Both the position numbers and the translations under genes were made by a program. A stretch of DNA of 64,000 bases, taken from assembly GCF_023650515.1 (NCBI RefSeq), contig NZ_CP096016.1, positions 4,522,501 to 4,586,500 on the forward strand, written 5' to 3'. Below the pieces are notes generated by a model, which had not been told where the DNA came from, did not search any database, and saw only the letters and a list, made by a program, of their open reading frames with translations. How positions within the stretch are numbered: position 1 is the stretch's first letter; the number at the start of each line of letters is the position of its first letter. Positions 43,078 through 53,212 of this stretch are shown piece by piece. The stretch is from Alkalimarinus coralli. Its GTDB lineage: Bacteria > Pseudomonadota > Gammaproteobacteria > Pseudomonadales > Oleiphilaceae.

Positions 43078-44082
43078 ATGCAGCGTTCAGTAAATGAATT
43101 CTTGAATCCTCGTAACATTGAAGTACAGGAAATTAACCCAACGCACGCTAAGGTTATCTTAGAGCCTTTAGAACGAGGGTTTGGACATACATTAGGTAGT
43201 GCTCTGCGTCGTATTTTGCTGTCTTCAATGCCAGGTAGTGCTGTTGTTGAAGCAGAGATTGACGGCGTACTTCATGAATACAGTGCTATTGAAGGTGTTC
43301 AGGAAGACGTTATTGAAATCCTTCTAAACCTTAAAGGTTTGGCTATCACTATGCATAGCCGTGAAGAAGCAACATTGACGTTGACCAAAAAGGGCGAAGG
43401 CCCAGTGTTGGCAAGTGATATTCAGTTAGATCATGATGTCGAAATCGCTAATCCAGACCATGTGATATGTCACTTGGGAGCGGCTGGCGAAATTAACATG
43501 AAGCTGAAAGTGATGCTTGGTCGAGGCTATGAGCCTGCTGATCAGCGCGCTTCTGGTGATGACGAAACGCGAGCAATCGGAAGATTGCAGTTAGACTCTT
43601 CTTTCAGTCCAGTTCTTCGCGTAGCTTACTCTGTTGAGAGAGCTCGTGTAGAGCAGCGTACTGATTTGGATAAGTTGGTTATCGATTTGGAAACAAACGG
43701 TACGATTGATCCTGAAGAATCAATTCGTCGTGCAGCTACCATCTTGCAACAACAATTGTCGGTGTTCGTTAACTTTGATAACGAGAAGGAGCCTGAGCAA
43801 GTTGAGGAAGAGGAAGAAGTTGATCCAATACTTCTTCGTCCAGTTGACGATCTTGAGCTGACTGTTCGTTCTGCTAACTGCTTGAAGGCCGAGAACATAT
43901 ACTACATTGGTGACCTGATTCAGCGTACTGAGGTAGAACTTCTTAAAACACCTAATTTAGGTAAGAAGTCACTTACAGAGATTAAAGATGTTTTGGCATC
44001 TCGTGGTCTCTCTCTGGGTATGCGTCTCGAGAACTGGCCTCCAGCCAGTTTGAAGGGTGATGACAGGGTACTGGGTGGCTAA
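43078..44082 (+). CDS. rpoA: DNA-directed RNA polymerase subunit alpha
   Basis: 334 residues. The N-terminal assembly domain ([23 protein letters not shown]) is joined by an acidic linker ([12 protein letters not shown], about 238-250) to the C-terminal domain with [20 protein letters not shown] that contacts UP elements and activators. Confidence 0.98.
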   Translation: MQRSVNEFLNPRNIEVQEINPTHAKVILEPLERGFGHTLGSALRRILLSSMPGSAVVEAEIDGVLHEYSAIEGVQEDVIEILLNLKGLAITMHSREEATLTLTKKGEGPVLASDIQLDHDVEIANPDHVICHLGAAGEINMKLKVMLGRGYEPADQRASGDDETRAIGRLQLDSSFSPVLRVAYSVERARVEQRTDLDKLVIDLETNGTIDPEESIRRAATILQQQLSVFVNFDNEKEPEQVEEEEEVDPILLRPVDDLELTVRSANCLKAENIYYIGDLIQRTEVELLKTPNLGKKSLTEIKDVLASRGLSLGMRLENWPPASLKGDDRVLGG

Positions 44083-44113
44083 CCTCAGGGTAATCAGGTA
44101 AGGAATTAGAGAA

Positions 44114-44500
44114 ATGCGTCATCGTAAAAGTGGTCGTAAATTTAATCGCAATAGCTCACATCGAAAAGCCATGTTCCGTAACATGACTTCATCGTTAGTA
44201 GAGCATGAGCTGATCAAAACAACTTTGCCTAAGGCAAAAGAGTTACGCACAGTAGCAGAGCCTTTAATTACATTGGCTAAAAAAGATACAGTAGCTAATC
44301 GTCGTTTGGCCTTTGCAAGACTGCGTAGCAACGAAGCCGTTGCTAAGTTGTTCAACGAGTTAGGTCCTCGCTACGAGAGCCGTCCTGGTGGATACATTCG
44401 TATCCTCAAGTGTGGCTTGCGTGCTGGAGATAGCGCACCTATGGCTTATGTCGAGCTTGTAGATCGCCCAGTCGAAGTAGAGAGTGACGACGAAGAATAA
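44114..44500 (+). CDS. rplQ: 50S ribosomal protein L17
   Basis: 128 residues; [20 protein letters not shown] is typical. Last gene of the alpha operon, followed by a terminator shared with convergent uvrA. Located beside the tunnel exit. Confidence 0.98.
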   Translation: MRHRKSGRKFNRNSSHRKAMFRNMTSSLVEHELIKTTLPKAKELRTVAEPLITLAKKDTVANRRLAFARLRSNEAVAKLFNELGPRYESRPGGYIRILKCGLRAGDSAPMAYVELVDRPVEVESDDEE

Positions 44501-44515
44501 TTCGTTGTTAGACTC

Positions 44516-44548
44516 CTAAAAAAGCCGGCTAATCAGCCGGCTTTTTAC
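44516..44548. terminator. bidirectional terminator between rplQ and uvrA
   Basis: AAAAAAGCCGGCT-AATC-AGCCGGCTTTTT: a symmetric stem with A and T tracts on either side. It can end the alpha operon (plus strand) and uvrA (minus strand). Confidence 0.93.
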
Positions 44549-44591
44549 GTTCTAATTTCCAATTTCTGGAATTGGGTTACTGCGTTGGCCT

Positions 44592-47432
44592 CTAATTACT
44601 AATAGAGGGCTTTGACAGTAGTTCTTTAAGGAAACGGCCGGTGTGTGAGGCATCTATTCTCGCAATATCTTCAGGCGTTCCCTCTCCAATTATGTTTCCT
44701 CCCCCTGTTCCGCCTTCGGGGCCTAGATCAACAATCCAGTCGGCAGTTTTAACAACGTCCAGGTTGTGCTCGATGACCACAATCGTATTGCCGTGTTCCC
44801 GAAGCCTGTGCAGTACATTCAGAAGTTGTTGTATATCGTAGAAATGAAGGCCCGTTGTCGGTTCGTCTAATATATAAAGCGTCTTCCCGGTATCTCTTTT
44901 TGACAGCTCTTTCGCCAGTTTAACTCGTTGTGCTTCGCCGCCCGAGAGAGTAACAGCGCTTTGTCCTAGCCTGATATATGATAAGCCCACATCGATGAGA
45001 GTTTGAAGCTTTTTGGCTAGAAAGGGGACCGAATCAAAGAACTCCCTGGCATCTTCTACGGTAAGCTCTAAGACCTCGTGTATACTTTTTCCTTTATACT
45101 TTATGTCGAGAGTCTCCCGGTTATATCGTTTGCCCTTGCAGCTATCGCAAGGGACATAGACATCAGGTAAAAAGTGCATTTCAACCTTGATAACGCCATC
45201 ACCCTGGCAAGCTTCGCAGCGGCCCCCTTTTACATTGAAGCTGAAACGACCTGGCTTATAGCCTCTAGACCTTGCTTCGTGCGTGCCTGCATAAAGCTCT
45301 CTTATGGGTGTGAATAGGCCGGTGTAAGTGGCAGGGTTTGATCTAGGCGTTCTTCCAATTGGGCTTTGGTCGATATCGATGACCTTGTCCAGCTGTTCGA
45401 GCCCTTCGATCTTCTTGTGCGGCTGTATGGATAGCGTTGTCGCTTTATTTAGAGCTGTCGCGGCTATCGGGTAAAGTGTGCCATTGATCAGCGTAGATTT
45501 ACCCGACCCAGATACCCCTGTTATACAGGTCAATAAGCCTAGAGGGATGGTCAAGTCGGCACTATTTAAGTTGTTTCCTGTCGCACCGCTTAGCTTGAGA
45601 GTTTTCTTTTTGTCATAGGGAACGCGGTTGCTTGGAATCGCAATACTTTTGCCGCCTGATAGGTACTGACCGGTAATGGAGTTTTGATTTGCCATCACCT
45701 CAGCAGGGGTTCCGGCTGCTATGACTTGACCACCATGCACGCCAGCACCTGGCCCTATGTCGATTACATAGTCCGCGAGACGTATCGCGTCTTCATCATG
45801 CTCTACGACTATAACGGTATTACCCAGGTCTCGCAGGTGAGTAAGGGTTTTTAGCAGGCGGTCATTATCACGTTGATGTAATCCGATCGAGGGTTCATCC
45901 AATATATACATGACGCCAACCAGGCCAGCGCCTATTTGGCTTGCCAGTCTAATTCTCTGGGCTTCTCCTCCCGAAAGTGTGTCTGCACTGCGGTCTAATG
46001 TTAAATAGTCTAATCCTACGTTGACTAGAAACTGAAGCCTTAGCTGGATTTCTGCCAGTATTTTGGCCGCAATTTCACCTCTGCGACCTTCCAATGTTAA
46101 TGTAGAAAAATACTCGTATGCTTGGCCAACGGGCATTTCTGTAATGTCAGGTAGCTTTTTATCTTTCACAAATACGTGTCTTGCGGCTTTTTTAAGCCTT
46201 GAGCCATGGCAATCCGGGCATGATTTATGTGTTAGTAGTTTGGATAAATCATCTCGCACCATTTGAGACTCTGTTTCGCGATACCGTCTCTCCATATTAG
46301 GCATCACCCCTTCAAAAGGGTGTTGGCGCTGCACTATATCGCCGCGGGTATTTACGTAATTGAAGGAGACTTTCTCATTGCCGCTGCCATATAAAACCGT
46401 TTGGCGAAACGATTCAGGTAGCTGTTCAAACGGTTGATCCAGGTCGACATCGTAATGCTCGGCTAGACTGGTTAGCATTTGGTAATAGTAAACGGTTCGC
46501 CTGTCCCAGCCTTTAATGGCTCCCTCAGCAAGAGTGAGTTCTGGGTTTTTTACCAGTTTTTGGGTGTCAAAGAACTGTTTAACCCCTAAGCCGTCGCAAG
46601 TTGGGCAGGCGCCAGCTGGATTGTTGAAAGAAAAAATTCTTGGCTCTAACTCGCTTATTGCATAACCACAGTGCGGACAGGCAAATCGAGCAGAGAATAT
46701 TAGTTCTTCTCCTTGTCCCTCCATGGGGGCAACCAGTGCAATACCGTCGGTAAGCCCAATACAGGTTTCAAATGACTCAGCGAGTCTCTGTTCAATACCT
46801 TCCCGCACCTTAAATCGGTCTATCACAACTTCAATGGTGTGCTTTTTATTCTTTTCCAGATCGGGGGTATCGTCCAGGTCAGAAACGATTCCATCGATAC
46901 GGGCCCTGATGAAACCTTGGCTGCGAAGCTCCTGGAAGATATGGTGGTGCTCGCCCTTTCGGTTTTTGACGACTGGAGCGAGCATCATCAGCTTTAGATC
47001 TTCTTCCTGAGCCATGACTTGGTCAACCATTTGGCTAATGGTTTGTGCTTCAAGTGGCTCGTCGTGATCCGGACATCTTGGCTCGCCTGCACGGGCAAAA
47101 AGAAGCCTCAGGTAATCGTAGATTTCGGTTATCGTGCCTACGGTCGAACGGGGGTTATGAGACGTAGATTTCTGCTCGATGGAAATTGCCGGGGAGAGCC
47201 CCTCTATATGGTCAACATCAGGCTTCTCCATCATCGACAAAAACTGGCGGGCATAGGTTGATAATGACTCTACGTACCTTCGTTGTCCTTCGGCGTAGAG
47301 CGTGTCAAATGCGAGCGAGGATTTTCCTGAGCCTGACAGCCCTGTTATGACGATAAGCTTATCTCTTGGTATTTCGAGATCAATATTCTTAAGGTTATGA
47401 GTGCGAGCTCCGCGAACAAGAATTTTATCCAT
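44592..47432 (-). CDS. uvrA: excinuclease ABC subunit A
   Basis: About 946 residues from the ATG at 47432 (an in-frame TTG three codons upstream is less likely). Two ABC ATPase modules: Walker [11 protein letters not shown] and [10 protein letters not shown], signature [18 protein letters not shown] and two [20 protein letters not shown]alker B motifs. Zinc sites CPHCG...CPTCDG and CEACQG...CDSCKG are intact. It recognises bulky DNA damage and loads UvrB. No CTGT-N8-ACAG LexA box was seen upstream. Confidence 0.98.
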   Translation of the reverse strand: MDKILVRGARTHNLKNIDLEIPRDKLIVITGLSGSGKSSLAFDTLYAEGQRRYVESLSTYARQFLSMMEKPDVDHIEGLSPAISIEQKSTSHNPRSTVGTITEIYDYLRLLFARAGEPRCPDHDEPLEAQTISQMVDQVMAQEEDLKLMMLAPVVKNRKGEHHHIFQELRSQGFIRARIDGIVSDLDDTPDLEKNKKHTIEVVIDRFKVREGIEQRLAESFETCIGLTDGIALVAPMEGQGEELIFSARFACPHCGYAISELEPRIFSFNNPAGACPTCDGLGVKQFFDTQKLVKNPELTLAEGAIKGWDRRTVYYYQMLTSLAEHYDVDLDQPFEQLPESFRQTVLYGSGNEKVSFNYVNTRGDIVQRQHPFEGVMPNMERRYRETESQMVRDDLSKLLTHKSCPDCHGSRLKKAARHVFVKDKKLPDITEMPVGQAYEYFSTLTLEGRRGEIAAKILAEIQLRLQFLVNVGLDYLTLDRSADTLSGGEAQRIRLASQIGAGLVGVMYILDEPSIGLHQRDNDRLLKTLTHLRDLGNTVIVVEHDEDAIRLADYVIDIGPGAGVHGGQVIAAGTPAEVMANQNSITGQYLSGGKSIAIPSNRVPYDKKKTLKLSGATGNNLNSADLTIPLGLLTCITGVSGSGKSTLINGTLYPIAATALNKATTLSIQPHKKIEGLEQLDKVIDIDQSPIGRTPRSNPATYTGLFTPIRELYAGTHEARSRGYKPGRFSFNVKGGRCEACQGDGVIKVEMHFLPDVYVPCDSCKGKRYNRETLDIKYKGKSIHEVLELTVEDAREFFDSVPFLAKKLQTLIDVGLSYIRLGQSAVTLSGGEAQRVKLAKELSKRDTGKTLYILDEPTTGLHFYDIQQLLNVLHRLREHGNTIVVIEHNLDVVKTADWIVDLGPEGGTGGGNIIGEGTPEDIARIDASHTGRFLKELLSKPSISN

Positions 47433-47461
47433 AATAGCCAATTATTTTGAAAAAGAGGGTG

Positions 47462-47491
47462 ATTATACTGTGTAAAAGGGAAAGGTCTCAA
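47462..47491 (-). promoter_or_regulatory. probable sigma-70 promoter of uvrA
   Basis: On the minus strand TTGAGA (47491-47486) and TATAAT (47467-47462) with an 18-base spacer, about 30 bases upstream of the uvrA start. Confidence 0.65.
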
Positions 47492-47596
47492 AGTTAACTT
47501 GCAATATATTTTGTCTGCACGATGTAGATCATTTTGTTAAAATGCCACCCCTGTAAAATCACAACCCCATTTCTTTTGCTCGGAGTAGCGACCTTA

Positions 47597-48961
47597 ATGA
47601 ACGTCAGCGAAAAACGTTCCGTATTTTCTCTCGCGCTTTTGTATGCGATGCGTATGCTTGGCCTGTTTATGGTTCTGCCTGTGTTTGTTTTGCTTGGTGG
47701 TGAACTGGAAGGCTCAAGTGGCGTTCTGATTGGTATTGCTATCGGGGGCTATGGCCTTACGCAAGCGTTATTTCAGGTTCCTTTTGGCATGCTGTCTGAT
47801 CGGTTCGGCCGAAAAAAAATGATTGTAATCGGGCTGCTGATCTTTTGTGCTGGTAGCGTTATAGCGGCGACATCTGAAAGTATTTACGGGGTGATAGCAG
47901 GTCGCTTGTTGCAGGGGGCAGGCGCTATTGCCAGTGTATTGATGGCCCTACTGAGTGACCTTACAACAGATGAAAGTCGAACCAAAGCGATGGCTGTTGT
48001 TGGAATGTCTATCGGGCTCTCATTCTCGGTGGCGCTGGTTGCAGGGCCATTAGTTGCTGATTTTTTTGGCCTAAGTGGAATTTTTTGGCTCACCGCCATA
48101 TTTGCAATAGCGGGGATTGCGATTGTATTGCTGATTGTGCCAACGCCCGTGACAACACACAGCCATAGGGACACAAGAGCTGTGCGAGGTGAGTTTTTTG
48201 AGCTTTTGAGAAACTCAGACTTGTTGAGGCTCGATGTAGGAATATTCTTATTGCACCTCATTTTGACAGCTCTCTTTATCGCAGTTCCGTTATCGCTCGT
48301 AAATGACGCTCAACTCGACAGGCAGGAGCATTGGTGGGTGTATCTTTCGGTAATGGTGACAGCATTTTTTGCGATGGTTCCGTTTATCATTATTGGCGAG
48401 AAAAAAAGGAAAATAAAAACAGTCTTTGTCGGCGCTATTTTGCAGTTGGCAATAGGCTCCATCTTCCTTGCCTTGGCTGGGAGTTCTCTAATCTCAATTT
48501 GGTTTGCGTTATTTGTGTTTTTTATGGCCTTTAACTTACTTGAAGCGAGCTTGCCGTCTTTGGTCAGTAAGCAGGCCCCGGCGGGCGCAAGAGGGACGGC
48601 TATGGGAATCTACTCCACTAGCCAGTTTTTAGGTGCATTTTTAGGTGGGGCTGTTGGTGGCTGGGTTCTTTCAGAGTGGGGGGGAGAGGTTATCTATTAT
48701 GCATCTGCGGCGCTTGCAGGGATATGGTTCTTTATAGCATTGACGATGCGAACGCCAAGCTATTCGACAAGTTTGACCCTCAAGCTGAACGCGCTTTTAT
48801 CGGAGTCTGACGCAGAAAATGCATCGGATGAGCTTGCCAATATTAAAGGGGTAGAGGATGTGGTGGTTGTGATTGAAGAGAAGGCTGCTTACCTTAAAGT
48901 GGATAAGGCTCACCTGGATGAGCATGCCCTGAGCTCATTTCGCTATGCGTTGAGGTCTTAA
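47597..48961 (+). CDS. MFS transporter, YajR-like
   Basis: 454 residues from the ATG at 47597 (MNVSEKRSVFSLALL), the same length as E. coli YajR; longer readings use a TTG without support. Twelve membrane helices, motif A GMLSDRFGRKKM between helices 2 and 3, then a soluble C-terminal domain of about 65 residues (LANIKGVEDVVVVIEEKAAYLKVDK) resembling the ferredoxin-like YAM domain of YajR. Exports an unknown substrate by proton antiport (inferred). Divergent from uvrA and upstream of ssb, an arrangement I recall from pseudomonads. Confidence 0.85.
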   Translation: MNVSEKRSVFSLALLYAMRMLGLFMVLPVFVLLGGELEGSSGVLIGIAIGGYGLTQALFQVPFGMLSDRFGRKKMIVIGLLIFCAGSVIAATSESIYGVIAGRLLQGAGAIASVLMALLSDLTTDESRTKAMAVVGMSIGLSFSVALVAGPLVADFFGLSGIFWLTAIFAIAGIAIVLLIVPTPVTTHSHRDTRAVRGEFFELLRNSDLLRLDVGIFLLHLILTALFIAVPLSLVNDAQLDRQEHWWVYLSVMVTAFFAMVPFIIIGEKKRKIKTVFVGAILQLAIGSIFLALAGSSLISIWFALFVFFMAFNLLEASLPSLVSKQAPAGARGTAMGIYSTSQFLGAFLGGAVGGWVLSEWGGEVIYYASAALAGIWFFIALTMRTPSYSTSLTLKLNALLSESDAENASDELANIKGVEDVVVVIEEKAAYLKVDKAHLDEHALSSFRYALRS

Positions 48962-49118
48962 TCTAGGCAGAGGTCTTTCACTCAAGCGTATTGTAGACGG
49001 TTAACGGGCTTAAATGGCCAAAACGTGCTGACAATTTAATGGCGTTAGTTGGCTAAAGATCACAATTAATCCTCGTTGCTTTGATGTCTAATGAGGTCTT
49101 TTCTGTTAGCATTTGTCA

Positions 49119-49142
49119 CACAGATCAGAGTCGTTCTCTGTG
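49119..49142. promoter_or_regulatory. inverted repeat upstream of ssb
   Basis: CACAGA and TCTGTG arms, with an inner perfect hairpin CAGAG-TCGTT-CTCTG, followed by an A-rich stretch, 54 bases before ssb. It does not fit the LexA consensus. It may be an operator, a weak terminator for the upstream transporter gene, or part of the ssb leader. Confidence 0.35.
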
Positions 49143-49195
49143 ATAAAAAAATTGAAAGCTATGAACCATGGGGTTCTAGTATTTAGGAGATATAA

Positions 49196-49813
49196 ATGGC
49201 ACGCGGTATTAACAAAGTAATTCTAATTGGTAATCTGGGAAATGACCCCGACACTCGTTACACTCCCCAGGGAAGCGCAATCACGAACTTAAGTGTTGCT
49301 ACTGATGAGAGTTACAAAGATAAAAATACAGGGCAAATGGTGCCAAAAACTGAATGGCACCGTGTCGTTCTGTTTAACCGGTTAGCTGAGATTGCAAAAG
49401 AGTACTTAAAGAAAGGCTCAAAGGTTTATCTTGAAGGGCGATTGCAGACTAGAAAGTGGCAGGATCAGGGCGGTCAAGACCGTTATACCACAGAGATTGT
49501 TGCCAATGAGATGCAGATGCTCGACTCCCGCGGTGGTGCAGATCAGTCTCAGGGTGGTTACTCTGCTCCTGCTCAACACCAGCATCAGCAACAGCAGGGC
49601 GGGTATGCTCAGCAGCCTCAGAGTGCGCCACAGCATCAAGCGGCACCGCAACAACGTGCAGCACAGCCCCAGTCTGTGCCTCAGCAGCCAGCAGCTCCCC
49701 AGCAAGGCTATCAGCAACCGCAGCAGGGTGGGTATGGACAACAAGCGCCTAATCATGCCGCGCCTTCAGCGCCAGCTCCAATGGATGACTTTGACGATGA
49801 TATACCGTTCTAG
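49196..49813 (+). CDS. ssb: single-stranded DNA-binding protein
   Basis: 205 residues. The OB fold ([20 protein letters not shown]... to about 110) is followed by a glutamine/proline/glycine-rich linker (about 115-190) and the acidic tip [10 protein letters not shown] that recruits repair and replication partners. TAGGAGATATAA precedes the start. The linker is longer than in E. coli SSB (178 residues). Confidence 0.97.
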   Translation: MARGINKVILIGNLGNDPDTRYTPQGSAITNLSVATDESYKDKNTGQMVPKTEWHRVVLFNRLAEIAKEYLKKGSKVYLEGRLQTRKWQDQGGQDRYTTEIVANEMQMLDSRGGADQSQGGYSAPAQHQHQQQQGGYAQQPQSAPQHQAAPQQRAAQPQSVPQQPAAPQQGYQQPQQGGYGQQAPNHAAPSAPAPMDDFDDDIPF

Positions 49814-49861
49814 GGCGTTATTACTGTAAAAAAGTAACGTTCATAACAAAGGAATGCAAAT

Positions 49862-49890
49862 GAAGCCCCATAAACTGGGGCTTTTTTGTT
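49862..49890. terminator. terminator after ssb
   Basis: AAGCCCCA-TAAAC-TGGGGCTT followed by TTTTG. It ends ssb and could also serve the converging minus-strand operon. Confidence 0.9.
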
Positions 49891-49933
49891 GCCGCTTTGG
49901 CTTATCAGGGAAATGTTATCTCAAACCTGTTTA

Positions 49934-50791
49934 TCATTCACTTGAGCTTGTAAGGCTTTGAAACGCGGGTAGGTTTTTTAGAGGAATTAGCGCCTCATCA
50001 TTTAATACCTCTTCCCGGTAGCTGTCTTTTCGCTCTAAGGCCTCTGATAGATACTTGATGGCATCGTCAAATTGCCCCATTGCTGTGTAGGCGCATCCTA
50101 ATTGATAAAATGCGTGACAGTTTTCAGGGTCGATTTTTAATGCTTGATGGCAGAGATTTGCGGCCCACTGAGGTTCATTAAGTTCTAGAACGCTGTCTGC
50201 TTTGTAGGTTAGTGCTTCGCAGTCGTCGCTCCTTAATTTCAAGATTTCATCGTAGGTCTCGATCCTGCTTGACAGGTTTGAGTCCTGGCCTGCTCTCAGC
50301 CATAGTGACTGAACCTCTTGAGTGAGTTCGATTTCTTCTCTGTTCTCCTCAATGTGGCGTGTTTTCTGATTCAATTGCTGCTCGATGGCGTGCAGTCGAT
50401 TTTCGTACTCTGATACCAGCTTTGATATCTCTTCATCTGCCAGCGAGTGAACCCTATCTTTGATCTCTCGTAATGAGTTCCAGCCAACCAAAACCATAAT
50501 TGAGCTAGCGCCGGCAATAAGGTAGAAGAAATATGTCACCGTATCGGTTGCATAAGTCACCGCACGGTCGACAGAGCTATGCTCCCTGTCGACAATTTGC
50601 TGGATCATTTCATGCTTTTGGTCGGCCATATCGATGCGTAGCCGCTTGAGCTCTTCGAGCACGTAAAGTTCTACAAACGGCGTATACATGGGATTTTTCA
50701 AGTCTTTGACTTCTAAAACGTCAGGCCTGTCTTCGGCACTAATGGCGGTTGCAACTAAAACCAGGAATGCTATCGCTATGATGCGAGACAT
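49934..50791 (-). CDS. TPR-containing membrane protein at the end of the ectoine operon
   Basis: 285 residues: signal peptide or N-terminal anchor (1-19), a short segment of about 65 residues, a membrane helix (86-104), an alpha-helical probable coiled coil (about 105-165) and tetratricopeptide repeats (about 170-255, with the clear unit CHAFYQLGCAYTAMGQFDDAIKYLSEAL). It overlaps the end of ask by 16 bases, so it is almost certainly co-transcribed with the ectoine genes. No function is recognised; TPRs usually mediate protein contacts. It is not one of the known ectoine enzymes or transporters. Confidence 0.75.
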   Translation of the reverse strand: MSRIIAIAFLVLVATAISAEDRPDVLEVKDLKNPMYTPFVELYVLEELKRLRIDMADQKHEMIQQIVDREHSSVDRAVTYATDTVTYFFYLIAGASSIMVLVGWNSLREIKDRVHSLADEEISKLVSEYENRLHAIEQQLNQKTRHIEENREEIELTQEVQSLWLRAGQDSNLSSRIETYDEILKLRSDDCEALTYKADSVLELNEPQWAANLCHQALKIDPENCHAFYQLGCAYTAMGQFDDAIKYLSEALERKDSYREEVLNDEALIPLKNLPAFQSLTSSSE

Positions 50792-52218
50792 ATTGCTCTT
50801 CCGTGATCGTGCACTTCAACCAGGCAGCGGTGGAGACTTTTAACTGCGGTATCATAATTGCGCTCATCGATAATGAATTGCATATCGACTTGTCGCATTG
50901 ACTGGTGGATAGCCAGAATACTAATGCCTTGCTCTGAGAGGGCGTTAACCGTCCGGGAGAGAATGCCCGGAACCTGCATGTCACTTCCAATTGCCGATAC
51001 GATGGCGACCTTTTGCTGGTTTATCTCTGCGTCTGGGTAACTTTTCTTGAGCTGTGATACCAGGCGCTTCAAGGTGCTTGAGTCTGTGTTTATGTAATGG
51101 GTAATCGTGTTGGCATTAACATCCTTTGCGGTGAATGTTAGATTTAGTTTTTTAAGCGTATCGACTATGGTGTGATCATACTCGGTCACTTTGCCTGTCA
51201 TATCTTGGTCAAACAGCTCTACCGCCCAAACGCCTTTTTGGCCTGCAATGATCTCGACGCAGGGTGAGTCGCTCACATAGTCTTGGGTGATCAAGGTTCC
51301 ATAGTGGTCGGGCTCAAATGTATTTCTTACGCGCAAAGGAATTTTATTTTGTCGCAGGCCCTTGGCTGCTTTGGGGTGTATCGCCTCCATGCCCAGGTTT
51401 GCAAGTTGGTCAGCTACATCGTAATTGGTGCGCCCAATGGGGACGGCGTTGTTTTCACCAACAAGCCTTGGATCTGCGCTGCTAAGGTGGAACTCCTTGT
51501 GGATAATGGCCTCGCTTGCCTGAGTTAATACGGCAATGCGGCTAAATGTCATTTCACTGTAGCCTCTGTCGAAGTGCGTCATCAGCCCTTCTTCGCTGTG
51601 AGCGTATCCGGTTACAACAGGAATGGCACTTGACAGGTCTATGTTGCTAAAGGCCTTTTCGATGCGCTCGTCCAGAGAAACCTGATCCATGCTTCGCCAG
51701 CCTGTTAAGTCGATAAAGCAGGCGTTGATTCCGTCTAGGTTCAGTAGCTGTGCGGTATTTCTGGCACTATGCGCTTCTCCGATACAGGCAAGCATCTCTC
51801 TGACTGAGTCAAGGTGTGTCTCAAGCGAAAAGTGGCCATGTTTGCAGAGTCGTTGTAAATGGCTAAGGCAGGACTCCGCGTCATCAATACGCTCAGATAT
51901 AAATTCGTTGGCGTCGCTCAGTTGCTGCTCTGATTGAAAAAGCGCTTTATTGGTGTCAAACATCTTTTGCTTGGTTTTCTCAAGCATTTCACGCCAGTTG
52001 TTATCATTGATACTGTTTGAAAACAGTGAGAAAACACCTGGGTGTCCGGTTTTCTTGTGCTCTAATAATAGATCGGTTATGCCGCTGTAAGCTGAGACAA
52101 CTAGAACTCGGTTGTAGATGTTTTCTTTTTGTGAGGGGTTAAGAATGATGTTGTCCCTTACCGCTTCATAGTCGTTCATTGAAGTGCCGCCAATTTTTTC
52201 CACGGTATGTAAGTGCAT
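50776..52218 (-). CDS. ask: ectoine-type aspartate kinase
   Basis: About 480 residues from the ATG at 52218, chosen because AGAGGA lies upstream and Ask_Ect proteins begin near HTVEKIGGTSM. The kinase domain has KIGGTS (ATP site) and the C-terminal part carries two ACT regions (VAIVSAIGSDMQVPG near 405). It phosphorylates aspartate, supplying aspartyl phosphate for ectoine synthesis with a dedicated, differently regulated isozyme. Downstream of ectC by 72 bases, as in many ectABC-ask operons. Confidence 0.93.
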   Translation of the reverse strand: MHLHTVEKIGGTSMNDYEAVRDNIILNPSQKENIYNRVLVVSAYSGITDLLLEHKKTGHPGVFSLFSNSINDNNWREMLEKTKQKMFDTNKALFQSEQQLSDANEFISERIDDAESCLSHLQRLCKHGHFSLETHLDSVREMLACIGEAHSARNTAQLLNLDGINACFIDLTGWRSMDQVSLDERIEKAFSNIDLSSAIPVVTGYAHSEEGLMTHFDRGYSEMTFSRIAVLTQASEAIIHKEFHLSSADPRLVGENNAVPIGRTNYDVADQLANLGMEAIHPKAAKGLRQNKIPLRVRNTFEPDHYGTLITQDYVSDSPCVEIIAGQKGVWAVELFDQDMTGKVTEYDHTIVDTLKKLNLTFTAKDVNANTITHYINTDSSTLKRLVSQLKKSYPDAEINQQKVAIVSAIGSDMQVPGILSRTVNALSEQGISILAIHQSMRQVDMQFIIDERNYDTAVKSLHRCLVEVHDHGRAICLAS

Positions 52219-52290
52219 TTTTTCCTCTTCTAGAATGGTTAGGTATCGCATAAAGCGTGACTTGTGCGCATAAGCTATGCAGCCGTATTG

Positions 52291-52677
52291 CTAGGCTAGC
52301 TCGTAGGCTCCTTCCTTGTTATGAACCTCATTGCCATTTAGCGGCGGATTAAATACACAGGCCATTTTCATCTCTTGCTTGGCGCGCAAGATATGCTGGT
52401 CATGCTTATCAAGGATGTATAGCGTACCTTCTTTGATTGGGTGAACTTTTCCATCTTCCAGATTTTCTATTTCGCCTTCCCCTGACAGGCAGTAGACTGA
52501 CTCAAGATGGTTTTTATAGTGCATTCTGAAATCGGCACCCTTGTAAATCGTTGTGATATGAAACGAGAAGCCCATATTGTCGTCTTTCAATAGCAGGCGG
52601 GTGCTTTCCCAGTTTCCGTCCGGTGAAACGACTCGTCGCTCTGAATTATTCGCTTCGCTTAACTGTCTGATAATCAT
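52291..52677 (-). CDS. ectC: L-ectoine synthase
   Basis: 128 residues, standard EctC cupin: [37 protein letters not shown] and YILDKHDQH, with the metal-binding E/Y/H set visible (E59, Y87 and H95 are candidates). It closes N-gamma-acetyl-diaminobutyrate to ectoine. TTGGAG precedes the start. Confidence 0.96.
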   Translation of the reverse strand: MIIRQLSEANNSERRVVSPDGNWESTRLLLKDDNMGFSFHITTIYKGADFRMHYKNHLESVYCLSGEGEIENLEDGKVHPIKEGTLYILDKHDQHILRAKQEMKMACVFNPPLNGNEVHNKEGAYELA

Positions 52678-52718
52678 GTAGCTATTTTCTCCAAAATTAG
52701 TTGCTGGTGCGCACGGGG

Positions 52719-53171
52719 CTAAACTTTGCTCTTTATACTGTTCAGCTGTTCTTTTAGAACTTCTTCATGCTGTAGAGAGTCAAATTCTGACTGCTCATGA
52801 CGGCTGGTGTGAAGAGCGCTGTCGAGAGCCTCACTAAAGAGATTTAGGCTTTGCGTTATTTGGTTATGGAGCGTTACATCCAGTGAATCCAAATGACGAA
52901 CCGCATCTGTGGCTTCTTGTAGAAGGCTTGGTAGTGCTTCTAAAACGGTGGTGCCCAGCGGTTTTTCTTTAAGCTTGTTTTGCAGCCTGGCTCGCTCTGC
53001 CAGCCATGCTTCCAGCTGTTTGATCTCTTCGCTTGATAAGTGTGCTGAAACGTGGGGCGCTATCGTGCAGAGCTGGTCATCAAAACTAACGACAACCTCC
53101 GATATTTCACGGCCGTCAACATAGCGAGTTCTAACACATTGAACTGCGTTGTTGGTCTGTACGAAATTCAT
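52719..53171 (-). CDS. unknown 150-residue protein between ectB and ectC
   Basis: Not recognised. 150 residues, no signal peptide or membrane helix. The N-terminal part (about 8-35) is beta-like ([21 protein letters not shown]), followed by an acidic helix with [22 protein letters not shown] (46-67) and further helices to the C terminus. A GAGGG ribosome site is 6 bases before the ATG, and 41-base gaps separate it on each side, with the same strand as the ectoine genes. The only similarity I can suggest is a loose resemblance of the N terminus to small conserved gammaproteobacterial proteins of unknown function. Its place suggests a role in ectoine synthesis or its control, which is inference. 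Confidence 0.7.
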   Translation of the reverse strand: MNFVQTNNAVQCVRTRYVDGREISEVVVSFDDQLCTIAPHVSAHLSSEEIKQLEAWLAERARLQNKLKEKPLGTTVLEALPSLLQEATDAVRHLDSLDVTLHNQITQSLNLFSEALDSALHTSRHEQSEFDSLQHEEVLKEQLNSIKSKV

Positions 53172-53212
53172 TTAACGCCCTCTGGTTTGCAGTGAATAAA
53201 TATAGATATGGC

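Noticed and set aside
49100..49145. LexA box upstream of ssb
   Set aside because: CTGT and ACAG occur but are 13 bases apart, not 8.
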